Position numbers and translations under genes: made by a program
Shown here: positions 17,624 to 26,174 of the stretch, in pieces
Position numbering within the stretch: the stretch's first letter is position 1
Layout: each line of letters begins with the position of its first letter
Assembly: GCF_030719295.1 (NCBI RefSeq)
Contig: NZ_CP120997.1
Location: 7,264,001 to 7,328,000, forward strand
DNA length: 64,000 bases
DNA from: Streptomyces sp. Mut1
Lineage (GTDB): Bacteria > Actinomycetota > Actinomycetes > Streptomycetales > Streptomycetaceae
Reading direction: 5' to 3'
The notes under the pieces: generated by a model
The model's database searches: none
What the model saw: only the letters and a program-made list of their open reading frames with translations
Told to the model about the DNA's origin: nothing

Positions 17624-18583
17624 ATGCCGCTCGCCCCGCAGCGGCCGACGGCCGGCCGGCTCGCCGAGGAGTACTACACCGCGGTCCGCGTGCCCCCGGA
17701 CGTCGCGGCCCTGGCCTCCGTCCCGGACACGCTGGCCCCCGGATCGCCGGCCAAGGTCGGCATCCTCGACCTCGCCTTCGCCGTGCGGGGCGAGCGCACC
17801 GAACTCGTCGGGCGCTACCAGAAGACACCCCTGCAGATCATGCGGCCGCTGTGGATCGACCCCGCGCTGCCCGGTATGAGCTACGTCTACCTGATGGCGA
17901 CCGGCGGCGGCATCGCCCAGGCCGACCGCTACCGGATGGACTTCCACTGCGGCCCGGACACCCAGGTCCACCTGACCACCCAGGCCGCCACCAAGGTCTT
18001 CAAGATGGAGCACGACTACGCGAGCCAGCGCGTGCACCTGACGGCAGAGGCCGGCAGCTACGTCGAATACCTGCCCGACCCGCTGATCCCGTTCGAGGAC
18101 GCGCGTTTCTACCAGCGCACCGAGGTCACCGTCGCACCCGGTGCCACGGTCCTCATCGGCGACACCCTCACCGCGGGCCGGCTCGCCCGGGGCGAACGCC
18201 ATGTCTACCGCACACTCGCGACGGACCTGCGCGTCAGCAGGCCCGACGGCACCCTCCTCGCCGTCGACACCCTGCGCCTGGCCCCCGGCACGGCCGGTCA
18301 GGGCGTCCTCGGGCCCGGGGTGTTCGCCGGGCACGACCACGTCGCCTCGCTCTTCGTCGTCACCGACCGCGTCCCGGCCTCCGGCCTGGCCGACACCCTG
18401 CACGAGGCGCTCGCCCCCCTCGGTGTCCTGTACGGGGTCAGCGTGCTGCCCCGGGACTGCGGCGCCTGGATGCGGCTCATCGACGACAGCCCGATCCGGG
18501 TCGCCGCGGCGCACCGGGCCGCCTGGCACGCCGTACGCCGGCAGCTCACCGGCCACCCGGCGCCGGACCTGCGCAAGCCGTAG
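17624..18583 (+). CDS. ureD: Urease accessory protein UreD
   Basis: 319 aa UreD/UreH: LMATGGGIAQADRYRMD, TTQAATKVFKM and YLPDPLIPFEDARFYQ are family hallmarks. UreD binds apo-urease and holds UreF and UreG in place during nickel insertion. It follows ureG after 1 nt. Last of the urease genes; the Amt gene starts 37 nt downstream on the same strand. Confidence 0.96.
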   Translation: MPLAPQRPTAGRLAEEYYTAVRVPPDVAALASVPDTLAPGSPAKVGILDLAFAVRGERTELVGRYQKTPLQIMRPLWIDPALPGMSYVYLMATGGGIAQADRYRMDFHCGPDTQVHLTTQAATKVFKMEHDYASQRVHLTAEAGSYVEYLPDPLIPFEDARFYQRTEVTVAPGATVLIGDTLTAGRLARGERHVYRTLATDLRVSRPDGTLLAVDTLRLAPGTAGQGVLGPGVFAGHDHVASLFVVTDRVPASGLADTLHEALAPLGVLYGVSVLPRDCGAWMRLIDDSPIRVAAAHRAAWHAVRRQLTGHPAPDLRKP

Positions 18584-18620
18584 ACCCTCCCGCCCACCAC
18601 CCCCACACGAGGGACCGCCG

Positions 18621-19967
18621 ATGATCACCGCTCCCGCGCCCATGCCGGCCGCGTACGACTCCGGGGACACCGCCTGGCTGCTCGCCGCCACCGCCATGGT
18701 CCTGCTCATGACGCCCGGCCTCGCGTTCTTCTACGGCGGCATGGTGCGCACCCGGCACGTGCTCATGATGATCAAGATGAGCTTCGCCGCGCTCGCCTTC
18801 GGCACCCTGCTCTGGTGGGTCATCGGATACACCCTGGCGTTCGGGCCCGACGTGGGAGGGGCCGGGCTCATCGGGAACCTCGACCACGTGTTCATGAAGG
18901 GCATCCAGCTGAACACGCTGAGCGGCGCCATCCCCACGTACATCTACAGCACCTTCCAGATGGGCTTCGCCATCATCACCGTGGCGCTGATCAGCGGTTC
19001 GATCGCCGACCGCGCCACGATGCGGGGCTGGCTCGTCTTCGTCGTGCTGTGGCTGCTGATCGTCTACGTCCCCGCCGCGCACTGGGTGTTCGACAAGGAC
19101 GGCTGGATCGTGAAGCACCTCGGTGCCCTGGACTTCGCCGGGGGCCTGCCGGTGGAGCTCAACTCCGGGGTCGCCGGACTCGCCGTAGCCCTCGTGCTAC
19201 GGGCACCGCGCGACTTCGCCCGCCGCGAGGAGCGCCCCAACAACATCCCGCTCGTGGTCGTCGGTGTCGGGCTGCTGTGGTTCGGCTGGTTCGGCTTCAA
19301 CTCCGGCTCCGCGCTGACCGACCAGGGCACGGCCGCCGCCGCGTTCATCAACACCCAGCTCGGGGCCGCGGGCGCCATGGTGACCTGGCCGCTGGTCGAG
19401 AAGTGGCGCACCGGGCGGGTCACCACCACGGGCGTCGTCTCGTCCGCCGTCGCGGGCATGGTCGCCATCACCCCGGCGTGCGGTGAGATCAACACGCTCG
19501 GCGCGGTGATCACCGGTCTCGTCGTCGGCGCCGTGTGCGCCTTCGCGATCACACTCAAGTTCCGGTTCGGCGTGGACGACACGCTCGACGTGGTCGGGGT
19601 GCACGGCGTCGGCGGGCTGGTCGGCCTGATCATGGTCGGCCTCTTCGCCACCGCGCGCGTCAGCGGCAAGGAGGGCCTCTTCTACGGCGGCGGCTGGGGC
19701 CTGCTCGGCAAGCAGCTCGTCGCGATCGTCTCCATGATCGCCTTCTCGTTCATCCTCACCTGGATCATCGCCAAGGTGGTCGACCTGACCGTCGGCTTCC
19801 GGGCCAAGGAGGAGTACGGGAACGTTCCGGGCGCGGAGGCGGAGCGGGCCTACGACTTCCAGACCGCCGAGCGCCTCGGCGCGCTGGTCTCCGGCAAGCG
19901 GGTGGCGAGCGACGACGAGCTGGTCAAGCAGATCAGCCGCCTGCTGCGCGCCCGCGAGGACCGCTGA
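18621..19967 (+). CDS. amt: Ammonium transporter Amt with Glu/His pore pair
   Basis: 448 aa, 11 membrane segments (MITAPAPMP leader then WLLAATAMVLLMTPGLAFFYGG). The second pore histidine is present (His328 in DVVGVHGVGG), as are the Asp of LDFAGG and the aromatic gates, but the first pore histidine is Glu179: DFAGGLPVELNSGVAGL replaces the usual VVHINAG. Yeast Mep1/Mep3 also have Glu there. The C-terminal cytosolic tail (YGNVPGAEAERAYD) is longer than in GlnK-regulated proteins; no glnK is adjacent. Placed directly behind the urease genes, it may recapture or release ammonium made from urea. Confidence 0.96.
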   Translation: MITAPAPMPAAYDSGDTAWLLAATAMVLLMTPGLAFFYGGMVRTRHVLMMIKMSFAALAFGTLLWWVIGYTLAFGPDVGGAGLIGNLDHVFMKGIQLNTLSGAIPTYIYSTFQMGFAIITVALISGSIADRATMRGWLVFVVLWLLIVYVPAAHWVFDKDGWIVKHLGALDFAGGLPVELNSGVAGLAVALVLRAPRDFARREERPNNIPLVVVGVGLLWFGWFGFNSGSALTDQGTAAAAFINTQLGAAGAMVTWPLVEKWRTGRVTTTGVVSSAVAGMVAITPACGEINTLGAVITGLVVGAVCAFAITLKFRFGVDDTLDVVGVHGVGGLVGLIMVGLFATARVSGKEGLFYGGGWGLLGKQLVAIVSMIAFSFILTWIIAKVVDLTVGFRAKEEYGNVPGAEAERAYDFQTAERLGALVSGKRVASDDELVKQISRLLRAREDR

Positions 19968-19976
19968 CGAGCCCCA

Positions 19977-21380
19977 CTACCTCCTGGTCGGGCGCAGGAA
20001 GTCGCGGACGAAGGTGCGGTGCCACCAGCAGCCGGTGGCCCGCAGCTCGCGCCACGTGGTGAACCGGTAGCGGAAGACCCTGGCCCGCACCTGGGCCGGC
20101 GGGGCGCCGGGGAACGGGTTGTGCCGCAGCAGCCGCAGCGTGTCCCGGTCGTTCTCCAGCAGCCGTTCCACGAACGGGCCGAACCAGGCACGGGCGTACG
20201 CGGGCGACAGCGCCGCGAACCACATCAGCCAGTCCAGCCGCAGATGGTACGGGGCGAACTGGCGCGGCAGCCTGCGCGGGTCGCCCGGCTTGCCCCGAAA
20301 GCCGTATTCCTTCCACACCGTGCCCGGGTGCACCACCGCGTCGTCGGTGCCCTCGACCACCACCTCCAGCCGGACCCGGCTGACGCTGCCGAACGCGCCG
20401 TACGTGTTGACCAGGTGCAACGGGTCGAAGGACCGGTTCATCACCTGACGGCGGGAGACCAGATTGCGGGCCGGGTGGTAGCTGAGGGCGAGGATCAGCA
20501 CGGTCACCGCGATCACCACGGCCTCGTACCATACGGGCGCGCCCCGCTGGGCCGGCGGCTCGGTCAGCGGCGACCAGTCGATGACCGGCAGGGCGAGCGT
20601 GATGGTCAGCCAGTTCAGCCAGGCGAAGTTCCCCGAGAGCACCAGCCACAACTGCGTGACGATCATCAGCCCGGCCGCCACGCTCGCCACCGGCTGCGGG
20701 GTGAGGAGCAGGACCGGGACGAGCAGCTGGGTCACATGGTTGGCCGCCGCCTCCGCCCGGTGCACGGGCCGGGGGAGACGGTGGAAGAACCAGCTCAGGG
20801 GCCCCGGCATCGGCTGGGTCTCGTGGTGGAAGTACAGGCACGTCAGATTCCGCCAGCAGGCGTCGCCGCGCCACTTGATGAGCCCGGCGCCGAACTCCAG
20901 CCGGAACAGCACCCACCGCAGCAGCCACAGCACGAGCACCGGTGGCGCCGTGTCCGCGTTGCCCAGGAAGACGGCGAGGAATCCCGTTTCGAGGAGCAGC
21001 GACTCCCAGCCGAAGCCGTACCAGACGCCGCCGACCTGCACGATCGACAGATACAGCAGCCACGGCAGGGCCCAGAGCGCCATCGCGGCCCCCAGCGGCA
21101 CCCGGTTGTCCACGCCCACGATCAGCGCGACGGCGACCGCGCAGCCGGTCCAGGCGACCACGGCGAAGAAGCGGTCGGAGTAGTGGAGGCGGAAGAGGCC
21201 GGGCGCGCCGCGCCAGTCGGTGCGCCGCAGGACCTCCGGGGCGGGCAGCATGCCGCGTTCACCGATCAGCGCCCGGAACTGGAGCGCCGCGCCGAGGAAC
21301 GCGGCCAGATAGACGACGGCGAGGGCCTTCTGAAAGACCAGCCGGCCGAGCCAGTACCCGTCCGCGGTGAACCACTCCAT
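19977..21380 (-). CDS. Lipase maturation factor family membrane protein
   Basis: 467 aa with about eight to ten hydrophobic helices. FGWESLLLETGFLAVFLG, RLEFGAGLIKWRGD, CWRNLTCLYFHHETQPMPGPLSWFFH and the C-terminal WFGPFVERLL are diagnostic of the LMF1/2 family, where the vertebrate member is needed for lipoprotein lipase folding. The bacterial role is not known. It converges with amt with only 9 nt between the stops. Confidence 0.9.
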   Translation of the reverse strand: MEWFTADGYWLGRLVFQKALAVVYLAAFLGAALQFRALIGERGMLPAPEVLRRTDWRGAPGLFRLHYSDRFFAVVAWTGCAVAVALIVGVDNRVPLGAAMALWALPWLLYLSIVQVGGVWYGFGWESLLLETGFLAVFLGNADTAPPVLVLWLLRWVLFRLEFGAGLIKWRGDACWRNLTCLYFHHETQPMPGPLSWFFHRLPRPVHRAEAAANHVTQLLVPVLLLTPQPVASVAAGLMIVTQLWLVLSGNFAWLNWLTITLALPVIDWSPLTEPPAQRGAPVWYEAVVIAVTVLILALSYHPARNLVSRRQVMNRSFDPLHLVNTYGAFGSVSRVRLEVVVEGTDDAVVHPGTVWKEYGFRGKPGDPRRLPRQFAPYHLRLDWLMWFAALSPAYARAWFGPFVERLLENDRDTLRLLRHNPFPGAPPAQVRARVFRYRFTTWRELRATGCWWHRTFVRDFLRPTRR

Positions 21381-21514
21381 CGCTACCAGTATCGGGCCCC
21401 CAGCCTCCGCGCGCCGAACAGGCCCGGGGCGCCGTCCGTTTGCGGCGGGCCGGGAAGTGCGGCAGACATGAGGGGAGCGACCGGGAGACCGGTGACCAGG
21501 CAGGAGACCCCTTC

Positions 21515-22693
21515 GTGCACTCACGCATACGTCTGCGACGCACCGCGCCCGCCCTTCTCTCCGCCGGCCTCCTCCTCGCCGCGGGCTGCGCACAGGAGAC
21601 CTCCCGGCCCGCGAGGACGGCCGCAGCGGACGTCCTGCTCCAGGCGGCCGCCGACCCCGGCCCGTCCCCGTTCACCGGCTCCTCGGCCGGCGCGCCCGTT
21701 GCGGCGCCGGGCACGCACCCCGACAGCCGCTCCCCGGCACCGCCCGGCGGCGGGAAGCCGCTCACCCGCACCGGATCGACGCCCGGCCTCTACGGCGGAA
21801 CGCGCGCCGTCCCGTCCTGCGACGTCGAGACCCAGATCCGCATGCTCGCCGCGGACCCGGCCAGGGAAGCGGCCTTCGCGCGCACCGTGTCCGTCGGCCC
21901 CGCCCGGGTCCCCGCCTTCCTGCGCGCCCTGACCCCCGTCCTGCTGCGCGCCGACACCCTGGTCACCGGCCACGGTTACCGCGCGGGCTCGGTCACCGCG
22001 TTCCGGTCGGTGCTCCAGGCGGGCACCGCGGTCATGGTCGACGGCCGCGGCCTCCCGCGCGTCCGCTGCGCCTGCGGCAACCCCCTGGACCCGCCGGGCG
22101 TGGCGGACGTGGCGGCCGGCAAGGGGGAGCGCTGGGCGGGGTTCGACCCGGCGCGGACGGTGGTGATCGAGCCCGCCGCCCGGCCCGTGGCCGAGCTGGT
22201 GATCGTCGATGTGGAGCGCCGGGCGTGGATCGCGCGGCCCTCGGGCGATGAGGGTGCCGGGGACCGGGCCCCCGCGGTGCCGCCGCCCTACGGCCCCGGC
22301 ACCGACATCACGGGCCCGCTCCCCGAGCTGCCGCCGGCCGGTACGAAGGAACCCCGGCCGCCGAAGAGGTCCGAGCGGCCCGAGGAGCCGGCGGAGCCGA
22401 CGCCGTCCCGCTCCCGGCCGCCCGGCGACTGCCCGCCGTCCGCCGGGCCGACGCCGCCCGGCGAGCCGGCGGGCGCCACCGGCGCACCCGCCAGATCGCC
22501 GGGGGAGACGAACTGTCCCACGCCCACCGGGGCTCCCACCGAGCCCCGGCCGGATGAACCCCGGTCCGATGAGCCCGAGCCGGACGAGCCGCCGCGCGAT
22601 CCCGTGCCGTCCATGACCGGCGAGCCGCAGACGTCCATCCGGCTGCCCCGGCACGAGCGGCCGGTGGACGGCGGCGCGGCGCGGCGGCGGTGA
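21515..22693 (+). CDS. DUF6777 lipoprotein with Pro-rich C-terminus
   Basis: 392 aa. GTG start with CAGGAG 8 nt upstream. A signal peptide ends in a lipobox LLAAGC, so it is probably lipid-anchored. Residues 40-250 match the DUF6777 pattern recalled from Streptomyces: PSPFTGSSA, GLYGGTRAVPSCDVE, ADTLVTGHGYR, VLQAGTAVMVDGRG and PRVRCACGNPL. The last 130 residues are low-complexity Pro/Glu/Arg, as in wall-spanning linkers. Function unknown; the surface location is inferred from the lipobox. Confidence 0.85.
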   Translation: MHSRIRLRRTAPALLSAGLLLAAGCAQETSRPARTAAADVLLQAAADPGPSPFTGSSAGAPVAAPGTHPDSRSPAPPGGGKPLTRTGSTPGLYGGTRAVPSCDVETQIRMLAADPAREAAFARTVSVGPARVPAFLRALTPVLLRADTLVTGHGYRAGSVTAFRSVLQAGTAVMVDGRGLPRVRCACGNPLDPPGVADVAAGKGERWAGFDPARTVVIEPAARPVAELVIVDVERRAWIARPSGDEGAGDRAPAVPPPYGPGTDITGPLPELPPAGTKEPRPPKRSERPEEPAEPTPSRSRPPGDCPPSAGPTPPGEPAGATGAPARSPGETNCPTPTGAPTEPRPDEPRSDEPEPDEPPRDPVPSMTGEPQTSIRLPRHERPVDGGAARRR

Positions 22694-22705
22694 GGGGCGG
22701 CGGGT

Positions 22706-24139
22706 TCACTCCTCGGTGGGCAGCCAGTTCCCGTGGAGGCCCAGCGGGACCCGTACCGGGATGCGCACCCGGGCCACCGGGCCCGCCGTCGGGTCCTCGG
22801 ACGGGATGACGAGCAGCCAGCTGCTCGCATCGGTGCGGTCGGTGGCGTACGTCATCCAGTAGCCGCCCTCGCCGGGTCCGGTGCCCGGGACGGGGGCGAA
22901 GACCGGCTCGCCCACCGACAGGTTTCCGGCCCGCCACGCGAGGTGCCGGCCCGAGGGATCGCTGCCGTCGTACCAGCGCAGTTCGTCGAACTCGCCCGGC
23001 AGCAGATCCGGGTTGCCCGAATCCGCGGCCACGGCCAGCTGGCGGTGGCGCCGGCCGATCAGCCGGTCGTCGGTGCGGGGGAGCTCCATCCTGGCGTCGT
23101 CCAGCACGGTGCGGCGCATGGTGCCCGCCTCGGGGTCGATGACCGCGCGCACCAGGCCCGCGTGGTTGGGCCGGCCGCCCTCGTCGGGTGTGCCCATGGC
23201 CAGGCGCGTCCACTGCACGTAGTCGAGCACCACGTTCCCGCCGTCGGGCTCGGTGTCGAAGGCGTTGACCGTGTGCCACAGCCAGAAGGCGTCGTCGGAC
23301 GCCCAGCGCACGGGGCCGCCGTCGCGGGGGACCAGGGCGACCCGGGTGCCGTGCTCGGGCCGCCAGTCGATCATGGAGCCGCCGTGCATGGCCGCGTCGA
23401 TGTCGAAGAACACGGGCGCCAGCACGATCACCAGGAAGCGCGGTGTCAGCGCCATGTCGTGGATCATCATCGGCTCGTCCACCCCGTCGACCGTGGTCGG
23501 GCCGCGCACCACGTCACCGGTGCGGCCGATCGCGGACCAGGTGAGGTAGGGCGGCTCCAGGCCGTAGCAGAAGACGAGCATCTCGCCGGTGACCGGGTCG
23601 GTCTTCGGATGCGCGGTGATCCCGGCCGGCAGCGCCCCGCCGAACGTCTCCTTCCCGGCGGTCTCCAGCTCCGGTGTCATCAGGAACGGGCAGTCGGACT
23701 CGGCGAGGGCCAGCAGCCGTCCCGCGTGGCGCACCACGTTGATGTCGGGCATGTCGCGGAAGGTGCCGGCCAGTTCCGGCCCGACGTCGGGTTCCCGGGG
23801 CAGGATCATCGACTCGATCCCGCCCCACAGCGCCCGCCCGGCCCGTTCCTCGGCGACCACGGCCGGTGTCCGCACGAACCGGTTGCGGTAGCGGGCCCGG
23901 CCGCCGGAGATCCACACCCCGTGCAGCATGCCGTCCCCGTCGATGGGGTAGAGGTACGAACCGATCGGGGTGAAGCGGGGGTTGGGGCCGTTGCGCAGGA
24001 AGACCCCGTCCAGTTCGTCCGGCAGCACGCCCGTCACCCGGAGGTCCGCCTCGTCGACCTCCTCGGTGACCGGGGCGAAGCGGCCGGAGAGATGGACGAC
24101 GCGGCTCGGGTCGAAGGGGTGTGCGGCATGTGCGGCCAT
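22706..24139 (-). CDS. Carotenoid (apocarotenoid) cleavage oxygenase
   Basis: 477 aa beta-propeller non-haem iron dioxygenase of the RPE65/CCD family. The four iron-ligand histidines are recognisable in GITAHPKTD, MIHDMALTP, LWHTVNAFD and GLHGNWLP. RNGPNPRF and GDGMLHGV near the N-terminus are also typical. The enzyme splits a C=C bond of carotenoids or stilbene-like compounds with O2. The ATG at 24139 is preceded by GGGAGG. No carotenoid biosynthesis genes lie nearby, so the substrate is open. Confidence 0.92.
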   Translation of the reverse strand: MAAHAAHPFDPSRVVHLSGRFAPVTEEVDEADLRVTGVLPDELDGVFLRNGPNPRFTPIGSYLYPIDGDGMLHGVWISGGRARYRNRFVRTPAVVAEERAGRALWGGIESMILPREPDVGPELAGTFRDMPDINVVRHAGRLLALAESDCPFLMTPELETAGKETFGGALPAGITAHPKTDPVTGEMLVFCYGLEPPYLTWSAIGRTGDVVRGPTTVDGVDEPMMIHDMALTPRFLVIVLAPVFFDIDAAMHGGSMIDWRPEHGTRVALVPRDGGPVRWASDDAFWLWHTVNAFDTEPDGGNVVLDYVQWTRLAMGTPDEGGRPNHAGLVRAVIDPEAGTMRRTVLDDARMELPRTDDRLIGRRHRQLAVAADSGNPDLLPGEFDELRWYDGSDPSGRHLAWRAGNLSVGEPVFAPVPGTGPGEGGYWMTYATDRTDASSWLLVIPSEDPTAGPVARVRIPVRVPLGLHGNWLPTEE

Positions 24140-24328
24140 GGCGGGCCTCCCTCGCCGGGGGCTGTACGCACCCGGCCGCGGGCCGGGCTGACCCTCAATT
24201 GAATCCCCGGCCCCGACGCGTCGCAACGCGGAACGGGGGCCGTCCGCGCGGGATGCGGCGGCCCGGCCCCGGGCCCACCATGGAAGACGCGGCAGGTCGC
24301 CGCGCGGCCACACCCCCGGAGGTGTCCG

Positions 24329-24925
24329 GTGAACCAAGCCCGTCCGGGACGGCGGACCGGGAATCTGTTCTTCGCGTTCGCCCCGTGGATCCTCTTCATC
24401 GTCATCGCCTCTCCCAGCACCTGGGAGTACGCCGCGCTGGCCGCCCTGGTGGCCGCCGTGGTCCTCAACCTGCCGGACATGCGCCGGGGTTCCTTCAAGA
24501 TCCTGGAAGTCACCGGGATCGTCTTCTTCGCGGTCCTCAGCGTCCTGGCGCTGTTCCTGGACCGGCACGACCTGTACTGGGTGGAGAGATACGCCCAGGT
24601 CCTGTCCAGCGGCGTGATCGCGGTGGTGGCGCTAGGCTCGCTGGCCTTCGTCCCGTTCACGGAGCAGTACGCCCGCCAGTCCACGCCCCGCGAGGTGTGG
24701 GGCTCGCCCGTGTTCCGCCATGTCAACAGGGTGCTGACGCTGCTCTGGGGCGCGGTCTTCGCCGTCACGGCCCTGCTGGGCCTCCTGGCGCTGCACACCT
24801 CGTCCGGCGCCGACTGGTACAACTGGATCATCCCCGTCGTCCTGCTGGTCTTCGCCGTCCGGTTCACCGAGCGCTACCCGGACCACGTGCGCGAGCGGGC
24901 CCGTGAAGCGCACGCCTCCCCATGA
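24329..24925 (+). CDS. Hypothetical membrane protein, five TM segments
   Basis: 198 aa from a GTG with GGAGG 5 nt upstream. Hydrophobic segments are about 13-28, 33-47, 60-76, 93-107, 136-155 and 166-178, separated by short polar loops. It is divergent from the carotenoid oxygenase. No catalytic motif is seen. I do not recognise the family. Confidence 0.75.
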   Translation: MNQARPGRRTGNLFFAFAPWILFIVIASPSTWEYAALAALVAAVVLNLPDMRRGSFKILEVTGIVFFAVLSVLALFLDRHDLYWVERYAQVLSSGVIAVVALGSLAFVPFTEQYARQSTPREVWGSPVFRHVNRVLTLLWGAVFAVTALLGLLALHTSSGADWYNWIIPVVLLVFAVRFTERYPDHVRERAREAHASP

Positions 24926-24942
24926 GCCCAGCGGCCCCACTT

Positions 24943-24984
24943 TGGTCCAGACCTATTGACGGAAGGTCTGGACCACTTTACGTT
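24943..24984 (+). promoter_or_regulatory. Chitinase promoter with paired DasR-type operators
   Basis: TGGTCCAGACCT (24943-24954) and its exact reverse complement AGGTCTGGACCA (24964-24975) lie 21 bp apart, two helical turns. Between and over them is TTGACG (24956-24961), 17 nt, then TACGTT (24979-24984), a good -35/-10 pair. Both sites match the DasR dre consensus TGGTCTAGACCA at 10 of 12 positions. Paired 12-bp repeats over the -35 are classic in Streptomyces chitinase promoters. Confidence 0.88.
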
Positions 24985-25048
24985 GGGCGGCGTTCGAGAT
25001 CCGGTTGCTTGTTGTCAGGGGCATGCCAAACCAGGAAGAGGGAGCGCC

Positions 25049-26104
25049 ATGTTCGGTCGCACATCACGTCTGCTGGGGGTCGGCCTCGCGGCGGCGTGCA
25101 TCGTACCGATGCTCGTCGCGGCCAAGCCGGGCGCCGTGGCGCAGGAGGATACCTGCGCGGTCAAGCCGAAGCCCGCGGGCAAGGTGCTCCAGGGGTACTG
25201 GGAGAACTGGGACGGCGCGTCCAACGGGGTGCACCCGCCACTGGGCTGGATCCCGGTCACCGACAGCCGCATCACGGAGCACGGCTACAACGTGATCAAC
25301 GCGGCCTTCCCGGTCATCCTCTCGGACGGCACCGTCCAGTGGGAGGACGGGATGGACTCGACCGTCAAGGTCCCGACCCCGGCCGAGATGTGCGAGGCGA
25401 AGGCGTCCGGGCTCACCACCCTGATGTCGATCGGCGGCGCCACCGCGGGCATCGACCTCAGCTCCAGCGCCGTCGCCGACCGCTTCGTCGACACGGTGGT
25501 GCCGATCCTGAAGAAGTACAACTTCGACGGCATCGACATCGACATCGAGACCGGTCTCAGCGGCACGGGCGACATCAACCAGCTGTCCCCCTCGCAGTCC
25601 AACCTGATCCGCATCATCGACGGTGTGCTCGCGCGGATGCCGTCCGACTTCGGCCTGACGATGGCGCCCGAGACGGCGTACGTCACGGGCGGCAGCGTCG
25701 TCTACGGCTCGATCTGGGGCGCCTACCTGCCCATCGTGAAGAAATACGCGGACAACGGCCGGCTCTGGTGGCTGAACATGCAGTACTACAACGGCAGCAT
25801 GTACGGCTGCTCCGGCGACTCCTACTCCGCCGGCACCGTGGAGGGCTTCACCGCGCAGACGGACTGCCTGGACAAGGGACTCGTCATCCAGGGCACCACG
25901 ATCAGGGTCCCCTACGACAAGCAGGTCCCCGGACTGCCCGCCCAGGCAGGCGCAGGCGGCGGCTACATGGCGCCCGGCCTCGTCTCGCAGGCATGGAACC
26001 ACTACGGCGACAGCCTCAAGGGACTGATGACCTGGTCGCTGAACTGGGACGGCTCCAAGAACTGGACCTTCGGCGACAACGTGAAGGCGCTCCAGGGACG
26101 CTGA
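25049..26104 (+). CDS. Secreted GH18 chitinase, catalytic domain only
   Basis: 351 aa. A signal peptide of about 31 residues ends near AVA-QE. The mature part is a GH18 barrel with SIGGATAG (beta-3 motif) and the catalytic DGIDIDIE (DxxDxDxE), plus MQYYNG and TWSLNWD. No carbohydrate-binding module. The enzyme cleaves chitin with substrate-assisted retention. The ATG at 25049 has GAAGAGGG 7 nt upstream. Expression is probably repressed by DasR and relieved by amino-sugar phosphates, judging from the operators at 24943-24975. Confidence 0.95.
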   Translation: MFGRTSRLLGVGLAAACIVPMLVAAKPGAVAQEDTCAVKPKPAGKVLQGYWENWDGASNGVHPPLGWIPVTDSRITEHGYNVINAAFPVILSDGTVQWEDGMDSTVKVPTPAEMCEAKASGLTTLMSIGGATAGIDLSSSAVADRFVDTVVPILKKYNFDGIDIDIETGLSGTGDINQLSPSQSNLIRIIDGVLARMPSDFGLTMAPETAYVTGGSVVYGSIWGAYLPIVKKYADNGRLWWLNMQYYNGSMYGCSGDSYSAGTVEGFTAQTDCLDKGLVIQGTTIRVPYDKQVPGLPAQAGAGGGYMAPGLVSQAWNHYGDSLKGLMTWSLNWDGSKNWTFGDNVKALQGR

Positions 26105-26113
26105 CGCCCGCCC

Positions 26114-26174
26114 CGCGTACGGCGAGGGCCCCGCACGACCCGGTCCGGGTCGTGCGGGGCCCTCGCCGTACGCG
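26114..26174. terminator. 61-nt perfect inverted repeat between convergent genes
   Basis: Two exact 30-nt arms (26114-26143 and 26145-26174) around a single T. It fills the space between the chitinase stop and the ferredoxin reductase stop and can terminate both transcripts. Confidence 0.85.

Noticed and set aside
20019..21932. 637-aa plus-strand frame across the lipase maturation factor gene
   Set aside because: Gln/Arg/Pro-rich shadow, and it runs through the start of the opposing gene and into the DUF6777 gene in another frame.
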